This document shows positions 41,201 to 48,900 of a stretch of 64,000 bases of DNA, in pieces. A program made the translations under genes and the position numbers. This DNA is from Motacilla alba alba (taxonomy: Eukaryota; Chordata; Aves; Passeriformes; Motacillidae): positions 9,368,254 through 9,432,253 of the forward strand of contig NC_052020.1 in assembly GCF_015832195.1 (NCBI RefSeq). The letters are read 5' to 3'. The notes beneath the pieces were generated by a model. That model saw nothing but the letters and a program-made list of their open reading frames with translations. It did no database searches and was not told where the DNA came from. Every line of letters starts with the position of its first letter. Positions within the stretch are counted from its first letter, which is position 1.

Positions 41201-44200
41201 CCTGGAGGTACGTGACCACTCCTGGGAAAAGGTGTGTCCCCTCCCCTTCCCAGGGGCAGGAGAGAGTCAGGATACCAGCCAGCACCGACTCTGTTTCCCT
41301 GGTGGTGTCTGAGCAGTGACACGGAGCTTTGTCAAAGCCAAAGCTGGAACAGGCTGCCTGTGCTGGGCTGTGTCACCTCCGCAGCTCAAACACATCGGTC
41401 CCATCCTAACCAGGTGAGGAGGGAGGACAACAACTCCCTGCTGTGCCCGGCTCATCCCCTGCTGGGCCTGTGCTCCTTATTACCACTTCCCCCTCCATGA
41501 GGAATTGTTTTCTCTGAAAAACACCTTTTTCATAACCCTTCTCTTCCAGCAGCTGGAGAATGTGGGACATTACTTGGGCTAACACTGATCTGTGACCTGG
41601 GAAATGGTTTCTGTGCAAAATGTAGCTTTTAAAAAATTTATTTATTTATTTTAACACAAAAAGACAACAGAAACTGAGTCATTGGGAAAAAAAAGATCTG
41701 GAGAAACAAGGACATTACGTAGCAACTATGAGTTCTTCAGCACCCAGAGGTGCTCTCATCTTCACCCTCATGATAAATTCTGACACCTTCCAGGAAAAGT
41801 TTCAATCCTGGGTTACATCTGAAAGCAGCAGATCTAATCAGAGCTCCTGGCCTCAGTGATGTCCTTCTGGCAACTTCACCTTCTGGGTGGTCCATCCCAC
41901 TGTATCCTGGTTGGGTATGCCTGAAATCCCATGTTCCCACTAGCAGATTTATTTTTGTCCCTCTCTCAGGTGTTGGAAGACAATAAGCAATGGTGGAAGT
42001 TGCTCAACCGGAGTGGGCAGGCTGGTTACGTTCCATACAATATCCTGGATGTGGTGAAACTGGAAGAGCTTGAACAGGTCTGTAGTCAGGTGGTACCTGA
42101 CTGGTACCAGCTGCAGGGCACAATCTGCCTCTGGGAATAATCTTGTCATTAGACCTCCCTGGATTTCTTAGGATACTATGAACAAGTCAGGATGAACCCT
42201 CAGAAACAGACAAAATCAGGAGATTCCTGAGTCTCCTATGATAAAACTCCAATTTTGCCAAGATTGCATTCCGAAATAAGGCCTGTCCTTCCCATTTGTG
42301 CAGCAGCCTCGTGTTTTCCAAATTCTTCCATGTCAAGATTTTTGTTGGGGTTTAAATTAAAGATGGACACTTCCCTCACCCAGTTCAGTTCAGCAGCAGG
42401 AACACATCACTCAAGTGGAGGCAGATGGAAATGACAACTAAGTGAGAATTAAGGAAATACTGCAACTTGCACTACAGAAATGTAGAGCTGGAGTGTTCTA
42501 AACACCCTAGGGAAGCATGGAATTGCTTCCCTGTTTTGGTATTGCAGAGTTTGGACAAAGCCAAAGAGGGTCCAGGAGGCTTCTGGATAAATCCTTGCTA
42601 GTTTAATTGAAACATCAGAAAACTTCCCAGTCTGCTCCAGGCCCTTGACAGTGGTCATGCTTTACATCCCAGCTATGGAGCAAGGAGGCTTTGCCTTCCA
42701 ATGGGATTGAACATGTTTGGCATGTGTAAGAATTCCCTCATGCAAACTTCAGGCTTTGCTTTGGGTTTTTCATTCCCAGAAATTAACTTCTTCCATGCAG
42801 CTCCACCTGAGGTCTCACCAGCCCCACATGAGCACGAGGACAATATGGCAGTTTGTCCCTCAAATGAAAATGAAAAATGGCAGAAAAAAAATTTCTTACT
42901 TTCCCCTCCCCTTTCTAAGCAGTCTAACCAGAGGTACAAAGGAGACCTGAGCCCCAGGGGCTATGGCCCATCCAGTCCAACTCACAAGATGCCTGCCAGC
43001 TATGCCGGGGATAAGTGGGGCAGTGAGATGTTATCACGCAACTCTCCACAGGACGCCAAAGAACGTAAGTGTGTGTCCCACTCTGTGTCCCACGCTGGGG
43101 TCCCCTGGGTTTGGGTGCTCCGGGGATCAGACCTACCCAAGGGGCTCCCCTGCACCCTTCAGTGATCAGAAACAGAACAGCACCAAGCCTGGAGGCCATT
43201 GCAGGTAGGACAAGAGCCAAGAGAGCAGCCCTGGAGCTTGTAACACCTCCCACGCTCTCGGGCAGCCCAGGACAAACAGGGCAATAAGTGATCACCCCAT
43301 TCCTCTTTCCTCCTTCCTCCTCCCGAGGAGAAGGTTTCCTCTCTCTTCCAAAACATTTAAGTGTGTCTAAGGAACAGCTCGGGTCAATCTCCTTTCTCTC
43401 CCTTCCTTTTGCTCATATCCTGCCACACACGCAGTGCCTGCCTAGCTAGTTCCTTTATGTGGTTCCACAGAATTCCCAGCCAAACAGGAGATCCACATCC
43501 CTCCTTCATCCTGCACATGTTGTGGGGGTCACAGAGCAGGAGAGAGACCAGGGGCCCCGCTTATCCCACCCTCTCCACTCTTCAAAGGAGGAGTCCTTTT
43601 GGGACAATGGAAAGCCCTGCAATACAAGGACACAAACCTGTTCTTAACACCGAGTGATTCTCCACAGTCCTCAGGAGTTTCATGGGGAAAGTGACACTGG
43701 ATGAAGTGTCACTGGAGTTTTCCCAGAATCACAGGATGGCCTGGGCTGGAAGGGACCTTCAAGCTCATCTCATGAGCGTGTTCCTCACTCCCAGTTTGTG
43801 CTTCCTGCCGCTTCTGTTCCGCTGTGGAGCAAAACCTGGAGCTCTGGGATCAGCAAATCACTGACTAGAAGTAGCAGAGAGGACTGAAAAGGTCTCAGTC
43901 GCAACTCTCCAGTTGTAGATTCTCACAGATCTGTCCTTCCACACCAGGCAACAGCCAAAGGCTGATGGGAGGAAAATAAACGGCAACACAGGGGCACAGG
44001 AAAATGGGAACCACTTTTCTGGGCTGAATTTAAATAAAAATGCTGAGCCACACCCCCATTTTCCTTACAATCTCCCCACAAACACATTTAATGGGATTTT
44101 TGACTGAAGATTTGATTTCATTCCCTACCTGTTTCTACAGAACTTATTCACCAAATGGATGAGCTGAACGACGAGCTGCTAAAGAAGATCACAAACAATA

Positions 44201-45276
44201 AAATTCAGCCTCCCCACAGGAATTTCAAAGTGGAGAAGCCTCAGCAAGTTTTTGTGCCCCTCACCTTTGAATCCAGCACTGAAGAAGTCAAAGCCTGGCT
44301 GGAGGCCAAGGCATTCAGCAAAGAGTAAGATTTGCTCTATTGCCACATGAAATGCTCTCCTTCCCTGGAGAAGGAGCTGGGGAGGCTACTGGCCCCATCT
44401 CACCTGGGACAAGTCACTGGGATTTACCTACAGAGCCTGTGATGTAAATTAGACTTCAGCCCTATTAAATCCAGGCTCTATAGCCAGGATCTTCAGAGCC
44501 CAAACTCACTCTGTTTCTTATAAACATTTTCTTGGAGAAAAATAATCCATGAACTAAACCCACGGCCTGAAATGCCACTGGAATCACAGCTGCCACCCTG
44601 GCACAGCCCCAGGGCCCTGTGATACCATCCCAGTGCAGCTCCCAGCCTCCCATCTCCCACTCCTCACCTCTGGCACGAGGCCACTGCAGCCCAGCCATCA
44701 TCTCCCACTTTGTGTCTCCCCAGGACCGTGGAACACCTGGGCATCCTCACCGGAGCCCAGCTCTTCTCCCTCAACAGAGAGGAGCTGAAGAAGGTGTGTG
44801 GTGATGAGGGAAACAGAGTGTACAGCAAGATCACGGTGGAGAAAAACCAGCTGGAGGTGAGTGTTTGTCTGGATAATTCCTGCTGCACTGGGGGCTGTAC
44901 CAGCAGAGTCACACAGCTCATTAAACAGGCCTTCTAAGAAACACAATTGGGAAAAAAAATGCAACCAAACCTACACAAGCAATAAAACACAAGGAAAAAT
45001 TCTGAAGAGTCTTTCAAGCTAAAAGGGCCCAAATCCATAAGATCCCCCTGTTTCCATTAGTTAATCTTTTTACTGATATCACCTATCCCTCTGAAACTAG
45101 CTCTCCTCCCACAGCATTCATTAAATACTGTAATTCATTAAATACTGTAATTCAACTGCAGCTTGAAGTTCCAATCCAAACTTCCTGTTTTGTTTCCATT
45201 CCAGAAAAGCAGAGGGGAGTCAGAGCTCCAAGAAATCATGAAGCGCCGCCAGGAAAGGATTGATTCTGCTAATTAA
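17201..45276 (+). CDS. EPS8L2: EPS8-like protein 2, complete, 20 coding exons
   Basis: Actin-regulating adaptor of the EPS8 family. Family members bind actin, act with ABI1 and SOS1 in Rac activation, and EPS8L2 maintains stereocilia (human deafness gene DFNB106). Joined exons give 2211 nt, 736 codons plus TAA, against 715 aa in human. Order: variable N-terminus (1-40), PTB domain (about 45-185, e.g. [20 protein letters not shown]), proline-rich segment ([13 protein letters not shown]), helical region ending in a basic run (about 245-301), linker with FLFGPLELI and [10 protein letters not shown]3 domain (about 496-555, [28 protein letters not shown]), and C-terminal SAM-like actin-binding region (about 650-715, [20 protein letters not shown]). 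All 19 introns are GT-AG and every phase joins. The start is chosen because this ATG has A at -3, follows a splice acceptor, and its peptide runs into NGS as in human NGSLG. A second in-frame ATG at 18290 is possible. The 5' untranslated exon and promoter were not found. Confidence 0.97.
18283..18338 (+). CDS. EPS8L2: EPS8L2 coding exon 2
   Basis: Acceptor tttttcag, donor gtgagt. Residues 15-34, including [19 protein letters not shown], which aligns with human NGSLGRSDGVAKMSPKDLF. Contains an in-frame alternative ATG at 18290. Confidence 0.95.
25266..25291. repeat. Perfect inverted repeat (hairpin)
   Basis: AGTTCTCTAC, six bases, then GTAGAGAACT: a perfect 10-bp stem with a 6-nt loop, in EPS8L2 intron 2. 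No terminator-like T run follows and no gene boundary is near. Confidence 0.85.
26023..26039. repeat. Short (CTG)n run
   Basis: Five CTG units in EPS8L2 intron 2, following CTCCTC. Short, with no sign of expansion. Confidence 0.7.
26225..26480 (-). mobile_element. CR1 LINE, 3'-end fragment, inverted
   Basis: Starts tcacagaaatccagaagggtttgggctgg and continues through rounds of canonical CR1 sequence to cacagggaagaacttcttcc. Lies in EPS8L2 intron 2. Confidence 0.92.
28572..28636 (+). CDS. EPS8L2: EPS8L2 coding exon 3, start of PTB domain
   Basis: Acceptor tttcttacag, donor gtgagc. Residues 34-55 ([20 protein letters not shown]), almost identical to human. Separated from exon 2 by a 10.2-kb intron, the longest in the gene. 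Confidence 0.97.
28637..32516 (+). other. EPS8L2 intron 3
   Basis: 3.9 kb with the twin poly(T) tracts near 31206. Nothing else is recognised. Confidence 0.6.
31206..31242. repeat. Twin poly(T) tracts
   Basis: Two T runs of more than ten bases separated by ccttcctgag, in EPS8L2 intron 3. They could be old retrocopy tails or simple slippage. Confidence 0.7.
32517..32678 (+). CDS. EPS8L2: EPS8L2 coding exon 4, PTB domain
   Basis: Acceptor caacttcag, donor gtacct. Residues 56-109, [18 protein letters not shown] through [19 protein letters not shown]. Phase 0 at both ends. Confidence 0.98.
32966..33115 (+). CDS. EPS8L2: EPS8L2 coding exon 5, PTB domain
   Basis: Acceptor ctcttgcag, donor gtaagc. 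Residues 110-159, [20 protein letters not shown] and [19 protein letters not shown]. Phase 0 at both ends. Confidence 0.98.
33242..33321 (+). CDS. EPS8L2: EPS8L2 coding exon 6, end of PTB domain
   Basis: Acceptor tccttaag, donor gtaagt. Residues 160-186, [20 protein letters not shown]. Leaves phase 2. Confidence 0.97.
33454..33593 (+). CDS. EPS8L2: EPS8L2 coding exon 7, proline-rich linker
   Basis: Acceptor ccttgcag, donor gtactg. Residues 186-233. Contains [19 protein letters not shown], a proline-rich motif shared with human. Leaves phase 1. Confidence 0.97.
35014..35093 (+). CDS. EPS8L2: EPS8L2 coding exon 8
   Basis: Acceptor gtttgcag, donor gtgggt. Residues 233-259, [20 protein letters not shown] then QKIEKET. 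Phase 0 at the end. Confidence 0.96.
35128..35173. repeat. Tandem duplication, 27-bp period
   Basis: GGAGCAGAGGCAGGGAGCA occurs at 35128-35146 and again at 35155-35173, in purine-rich intron 8 of EPS8L2, starting 35 bp after the exon 8 donor. Confidence 0.85.
35570..35696 (+). CDS. EPS8L2: EPS8L2 coding exon 9, helical and basic region
   Basis: Acceptor cctcacag, donor gtgcgg. Residues 260-302, [20 protein letters not shown], ending in a lysine-rich run ([10 protein letters not shown]). Matches human QILNCALDDIEWFVARLQK. Confidence 0.97.
36038..36126 (+). CDS. EPS8L2: EPS8L2 coding exon 10
   Basis: Acceptor tcctggcag, donor gtaaga. Residues 302-331, [20 protein letters not shown]. Phase 0 at the end. 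Confidence 0.97.
37586..37660 (+). CDS. EPS8L2: EPS8L2 coding exon 11
   Basis: Acceptor ctctttccag, donor gtaaat. Exactly 25 codons, residues 332-356, [20 protein letters not shown] then GPLEL. A phase 0-0 exon. Confidence 0.97.
38325..38473 (+). CDS. EPS8L2: EPS8L2 coding exon 12
   Basis: Acceptor tgacccag, donor gtgagg. Residues 357-406, [40 protein letters not shown]. Leaves phase 2. Confidence 0.97.
38616..38742 (+). CDS. EPS8L2: EPS8L2 coding exon 13
   Basis: Acceptor ttgtcctag. Residues 406-448, [20 protein letters not shown] then [15 protein letters not shown]. The donor, GAG then gttagt, is weak. Confidence 0.95.
39106..39221 (+). CDS. EPS8L2: EPS8L2 coding exon 14, linker before SH3
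   Basis: Acceptor ctttccag, donor gtaatg. Residues 449-487, a low-conservation Ser/Gln/Thr-rich linker ([18 protein letters not shown]). Phase fits both neighbours, which is the main support. Confidence 0.88.
39595..40110 (-). mobile_element. CR1 LINE, about 515 bp, inverted
   Basis: The longest CR1 copy here. It runs from the tail (ggaatcatggaattacagaatgg) through the canonical 3' end and on into ccttgtcctgtcactcc, tcccagctctcccagtctgg and cttcctggcccttcctggcctgctctgg. Lies in EPS8L2 intron 14. Confidence 0.92.
41096..41207 (+). CDS. EPS8L2: EPS8L2 coding exon 15, first half of SH3
   Basis: Acceptor ctcctgcag, donor gtacgt. Residues 487-524, containing [20 protein letters not shown], nearly identical to human [19 protein letters not shown]. 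Confidence 0.98.
41970..42077 (+). CDS. EPS8L2: EPS8L2 coding exon 16, second half of SH3
   Basis: Acceptor ctctctcag, donor gtctgt. Residues 525-560, [20 protein letters not shown] then VPYNILD. The SH3 tryptophans and the GYVPYNIL strand are present. Confidence 0.97.
42923..43064 (+). CDS. EPS8L2: EPS8L2 coding exon 17
   Basis: Acceptor tctaagcag, donor gtaagt. Residues 561-608, a variable linker with the conserved [18 protein letters not shown] (human GPASPTHKLPPSFPGNK). The in-frame reading continues open upstream of the acceptor, so a longer exon cannot be excluded, but phase and the human match favour this acceptor. Confidence 0.92.
43725..43785 (-). mobile_element. CR1 LINE, short 3'-end fragment, inverted
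   Basis: Reads agaatcacaggatggcct then gggctggaagggacctt and caagctcatctcatg. Lies in EPS8L2 intron 17. Confidence 0.7.
44141..44324 (+). CDS. EPS8L2: EPS8L2 coding exon 18, start of C-terminal effector region
   Basis: Acceptor tttctacag, donor gtaaga. Residues 608-669, [36 protein letters not shown]. Leads into the SAM-like actin-binding region. Confidence 0.97.
44724..44856 (+). CDS. EPS8L2: EPS8L2 coding exon 19, SAM-like region
   Basis: Acceptor tctccccag, donor gtgagt. Residues 669-713, [20 protein letters not shown] then LKKVCGDEG. Phase 0 at the end. Confidence 0.98.
45116..45149. repeat. Tandem duplication, 17-bp unit
   Basis: ATTCATTAAATACTGTA twice with no gap, in EPS8L2 intron 19, 56 bp before the exon 20 acceptor. 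Confidence 0.9.
45205..45276 (+). CDS. EPS8L2: EPS8L2 coding exon 20 with stop
   Basis: Acceptor tccattccag. Residues 714-736, [20 protein letters not shown] then SAN and TAA at 45274-45276. The tail is shorter than human LEELMNKFHSMNQRRGEDS. Confidence 0.95.
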   Translation, partial: KSRGESELQEIMKRRQERIDSAN

Positions 45277-45734
45277 AGTCTCTCTGCTTTATTTCAGCTC
45301 TTAGCCCTAAGTAGTGCAGAAAAAAAGGGAATGAAAGCAATGATTCCCGGCCCAGGCCGGAGGCAGCAGAGCTCCCCTTGGGGTCCAGCTGCCATCAGAG
45401 TGACAATTCCTTGAACACTGTTGGGAAGGGTTGACAATAGGACCATATCCCACTGGGAAAGGTGTTTTAATTTTGCATGAAGTATTTTTTTTATAACTAT
45501 ATATTTTATACTGAAATTTTCCGTGCATGCGATCAGAGCGGGATTCCCGCGGGGCTGGATGTGCACGAGGGCTGGATTCCAGCAAACAGAGACCCCAGAG
45601 CTTTTCTCCAAGGGCTGTCCCTGCTCCCACCCCTCGCTGGCACAGCAGGCCTGGCACACAGCTCAGGAGGGGCCAGCCTCAGGGCCTGGAGCTGCACAGG
45701 GAATAGGCTTTGGAGCCCTGCAGTGGTTTGGGTG

Positions 45735-45880
45735 TAAGGAAAGGACAGTAAAGCTCCTTCTGTTCCACCCCCATCACGGGCAGGGACGCCTTTCCCAAGC
45801 CCAGTTGCTCAAACCCTGTCCAGCCCGGCCTTGGACACTTCCAGGGATGGGGAGTGACGACCCCGCTGGGCACCCCAAGG
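45735..45880 (-). mobile_element. CR1 LINE fragment, inverted, inside EPS8L2 3' UTR
   Basis: Degraded: ttccacccccatcacgggcagggac, ccagttgctcaaaccctgtccag, ggccttggacacttccaggg. If the 3' UTR call is right, this copy is carried in the mature mRNA. Confidence 0.75.
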
Positions 45881-46433
45881 CGGCCCCATTTCCATTTCCT
45901 CCTCAGTGCAGGTGTCCCCTGCAGCCCATGAGCACAGGCCGGTGACAACTCCCCGTCCCCCTCCTGTCCCCCTGTGCCCCCTCATTGGACAAGGCTGGAA
46001 CGGCAGCACACATTCCCAAAGTCTGGCTGCTTCCTTAGACCCACGGAGCAGTCAGTGCTGTCTCTGAACGGCTGAACTGAGCTCTCGGTGCCTAGAAACG
46101 AACAGGAGTGACAAACAAAGGGACCTGAACATGGGCACGGCTGAGCTCCACCTTCCCACTGCTGCTGATGCCCAGGCCTGGGCTCAGGGCAGCTGTGCAG
46201 CCCTTCCCTGGGCCACGGATCCTGCCCTGGAATGCTGTGGTGCTGCCAAACCCGGCCTCAAACCAGGAGAAGATAAACCCTGACCTTGCTCCCGTCCCAG
46301 GCACACCCACAGCCCTTCCCAGGGTGTTGGTCACTCGTCCCCACCTTCACCTTTTCACTGTAAAAAGTCAGCTGAAATGATTCCCAAACAGCTGAAACCC
46401 CAAAGCACACTGGGAAAGGCAGGTTTATCTCCA

Positions 46434-46439
46434 AATAAA
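46434..46439 (+). promoter_or_regulatory. Candidate poly(A) signal AATAAA, EPS8L2 proximal
   Basis: Canonical AATAAA about 1.16 kb past the EPS8L2 stop codon. Followed by a GT-containing stretch, but no strong downstream element. Confidence 0.4.
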
Positions 46440-47463
46440 TGGGCACGAGGAAAAATAATCTAATTTAGCACAGGCTGTTGCTCTTGACTTCCTGTTTTCC
46501 TTCCTAAAGTTATGTGCATTTATATATAACAATCTGTAAATAGGGGGTGAGGAGCATCTCTCTCCCTAGAGGCAGAATTAGTGATTATGCTTCCAAAATT
46601 TACTCACCGTTTCAAAACTCAAGCAGGCAGCGCAGTTCCTGTCCACAGCGAGTTTGGCACGTGGCATTTCTGTCTCTGTTTAACTGACAGACCACCCTGA
46701 TTGCAAAGCAGCGAAGCAAACCCAGCTCCAGAGCTGCCCACAGCCCAGGGACAGTTGGGTTTTCTCTCTCAGCACTGCTGAGTCTTTGCCCAAATTTGAG
46801 TCTGTCCTTGCACGTTGAATGGAAAAAGCTTTAACACGGCCTCTGGGGAACTCGTGGCTAAATCTGAGAGCACCGGTGCACCTCAGCCGTGGCTTTATTC
46901 CCGAGTGTCTCCGCTGGATAATCTGTTTTCTTCATTTGAAAGAGGGCACTGCTGGCAGCAGCAGAATTGGGGTGCAGGCAGGGGGGATGCTGGGTTTAGT
47001 CACAGCCCTGCTGGGATCTGAGAAGGGCACTCACCTTGTCAGGGAGGGATGAAGAGGACAATCCTCCTGGATTAGGTGGAGAAGGGAAGCAGGATGGCAA
47101 AGCACATCCTGCACAGGAGGCAAAAAAGTTTCTAAAATGAAAATAAAACCAAATGTTGAGCTAGGAAACACAGCGCCTTCTAGTCCTGGGGTGTAGAGGA
47201 AAGCAAATCACAGGGAATCACAGTTACCTGGGGTTTTAACAGGAGTGTACAGGACAGCTCTGTAAAGCTGGGAGCCACAGGAACACTTCCCAAAACAAAT
47301 CTCTCAGCAGACCTTATTGCAGAGGTCACTTTTACAAGTTTCCATGCGACTGAGCTGTGCATCTGTTCTGTTTGTACTGCCTGCAGACACTGCTATAAAG
47401 TACTGTACATTGATGTAACTGAGCGAAGGAGACAATGATATAACCATGCACTGTACAAGAGTT

Positions 47464-47469
47464 ATTAAA
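47464..47469 (+). promoter_or_regulatory. Candidate poly(A) signal ATTAAA, EPS8L2 distal
   Basis: ATTAAA in the AU-rich context gagttattaaaatagtta, followed by a pyrimidine/GT-rich stretch at 47490-47540. The most 3'-end-like block before the next promoter. Confidence 0.4.
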
Positions 47470-47704
47470 ATAGTTAAGTTATACTTATAAATCCATCTCC
47501 GTCCCTTTCACTGGGTTCTCATAATGGTTTGTCACTGACAGGCTCAGAAACTCAGCAAGATGTCTGAAACCACACGCTTCCTTTTGGGTTTGGGGACTGA
47601 CATTCAACAGGAAGGGTGTTATGGCCTGGACAGCTGGGTTTTAAACACAGAGGTGAAAATCTCACACATCATAAGAATTAAGTACCAGAACAGCTGCAAG
47701 CTGA

Positions 47705-47820
47705 ACTCCCTTCTTTGTCTGGTCTAGTGGAAGATGTTCCACCCATGACAGGGGATGGAACTGGATGGTCTTTGAAGTCCCTTCCAGCTCAAACCTGTCT
47801 GGGAATCTGTGATTCCATGA
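47705..47820 (+). mobile_element. CR1 LINE, 3'-end fragment
   Basis: Reads gtctagtggaagatgttccac, gaactggatggtctttgaagtc, ccttccagctcaaacc, tgtgattccatga. Lies between EPS8L2 and TALDO1. Confidence 0.88.
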
Positions 47821-48359
47821 CTCAAAAGGGAGGCTCTCCTCTTCCATGGCAAAGACACCAGAGACAGTACAAACCTGTTTCAATTCAAACAACACTTAAA
47901 CCCAAAGCTTCTTTGCATTATTCTTTCTTGGGTTGGGCAAAGCATGAAAGGGTTGTACAAAAGCATATTCTTGCCTGTCAGGAAGGGGAACTTGCATGGC
48001 AGCTGTCCCAAGTGGAACAATATAGAAAGAGAGAACAGCATAACTCCATGACACAGCCAAGCGACAGATTCTCCGACGTTTCCAGCCAAGGGCCAGCCAT
48101 CCTCTGTCTCAGGTGAACAACCACACTAACAAGATCACCTCCTCTGCAGGCTAAATAGAGTTTAGGCAAACCTAGAGCCCAAAACAGCTGCCCTGCTGGC
48201 TCGGGGGCTCTCTCGGCGGCTGGAGCCGTGCCCGACAGGCCATTTCGAACCTTGCCCCGACGGCAGGGGAGGGAGCACAGAGCGCGGAGCTCCTGCAGCG
48301 GGGCAGCACCGGCGGCTCCGAGCCTCCCCTCACGGCCGCCGCCCCTCAGGGCCCGCCCG

Positions 48360-48370
48360 CCGCCATCTTG
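48360..48370 (-). promoter_or_regulatory. YY1-like motif
   Basis: CCGCCATCTTG reads CAAGATGGCGG on the minus strand, the YY1 motif often found just downstream of CpG-island start sites. Its orientation would suit a divergent minus-strand start. Confidence 0.45.
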
Positions 48371-48555
48371 CGGCACCGGCGGCGCCCGGGCCCCGCGCGG
48401 CCACGAGGGACGGCTGCCTCGGGGGCGGGTCGGGCGCCGCGCCGGCCGTGGGGAAGACCCCCGGGTGGTTCTGGGGACCGGAGATCGCGGGGCCCGGAGG
48501 TGCCGGGGCCGGCAGAGCCCCGGACACGCTCTGAGGGGACAATGGCGGCGTCGGG

Positions 48556-48569
48556 GTCGCCAAGGCGAC
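48556..48569. promoter_or_regulatory. RFX-like X-box, perfect palindrome
   Basis: GTCGCC-AA-GGCGAC is a perfect 6-bp inverted repeat with a 2-bp spacer, the spacing of RFX X-boxes (consensus GTTGCC-AT-GGCAAC). It lies about 235 bp upstream of the TALDO1 start codon. Binding is inferred from the motif only. Confidence 0.5.
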
Positions 48570-48674
48570 CGCCCGCCCCGACCCCGGGAGCGGAGCCGCC
48601 GCTCAGAACCGCTCTCCCTCCGCTGCCCCGCCCCGGCTCCTCCCGGCCGCCTCCGCCTCGCGCCCGCGCTCCCG

Positions 48675-48708
48675 ATTGGCCGCTGCCGCCCGGCCGGGCT
48701 GCGATTGG
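48675..48708 (-). promoter_or_regulatory. Pair of inverted CCAAT boxes (NF-Y type)
   Basis: ATTGG at 48675-48679 and at 48704-48708, 29 bp apart, each in the form GATTGGC. They sit 96-129 bp upstream of the TALDO1 start codon, the usual distance for NF-Y sites just upstream of a start site. Confidence 0.55.
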
Positions 48709-48803
48709 CGCGGGAGCGCGCGGGCCGCGGGTGCGCGCGCAGGCCGGTCCCCTCCGGGCACGCACCGTCCCTTATAGGCACGCGAGCCCCCGCAGCCGCG
48801 GAC

Positions 48804-48900
48804 ATGTCGGTGTCCCCCGTGAAGCGGCAGAAGATGGAGTCGGCGCTGGACCAGCTCAAGCACCACACCACGGTGGTGGCCGACACCGGGGATTTCAACG
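48804..48900 (+). CDS. TALDO1: TALDO1 coding exon 1
   Basis: ATG at 48804. Residues 1-33, including Asp27 in VVADTGDF. Donor gtgaga, phase 1. The exon is wholly inside the CpG island. Confidence 0.98.

Larger units (their letters stand above)
45277..47490 (+). other. EPS8L2: Probable 3' untranslated region of EPS8L2
   Basis: No ORF of interest lies here. AU-rich blocks (45485-45520, 46510-46545) and AATAAA at 46434 and 47142 are seen, then ATTAAA at 47464 inside an AU-rich, low-CpG block typical of a mature 3' end. The span is an inference. Shorter isoforms ending near 46460 are possible, and a degraded CR1 lies within. Confidence 0.5.

Noticed and set aside
42701..42922. Upstream extension of EPS8L2 exon 17 in the same frame
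   Set aside because: The acceptor at 42921-42922 gives the correct phase and human-like sequence. The upstream part is not similar to any EPS8 protein.
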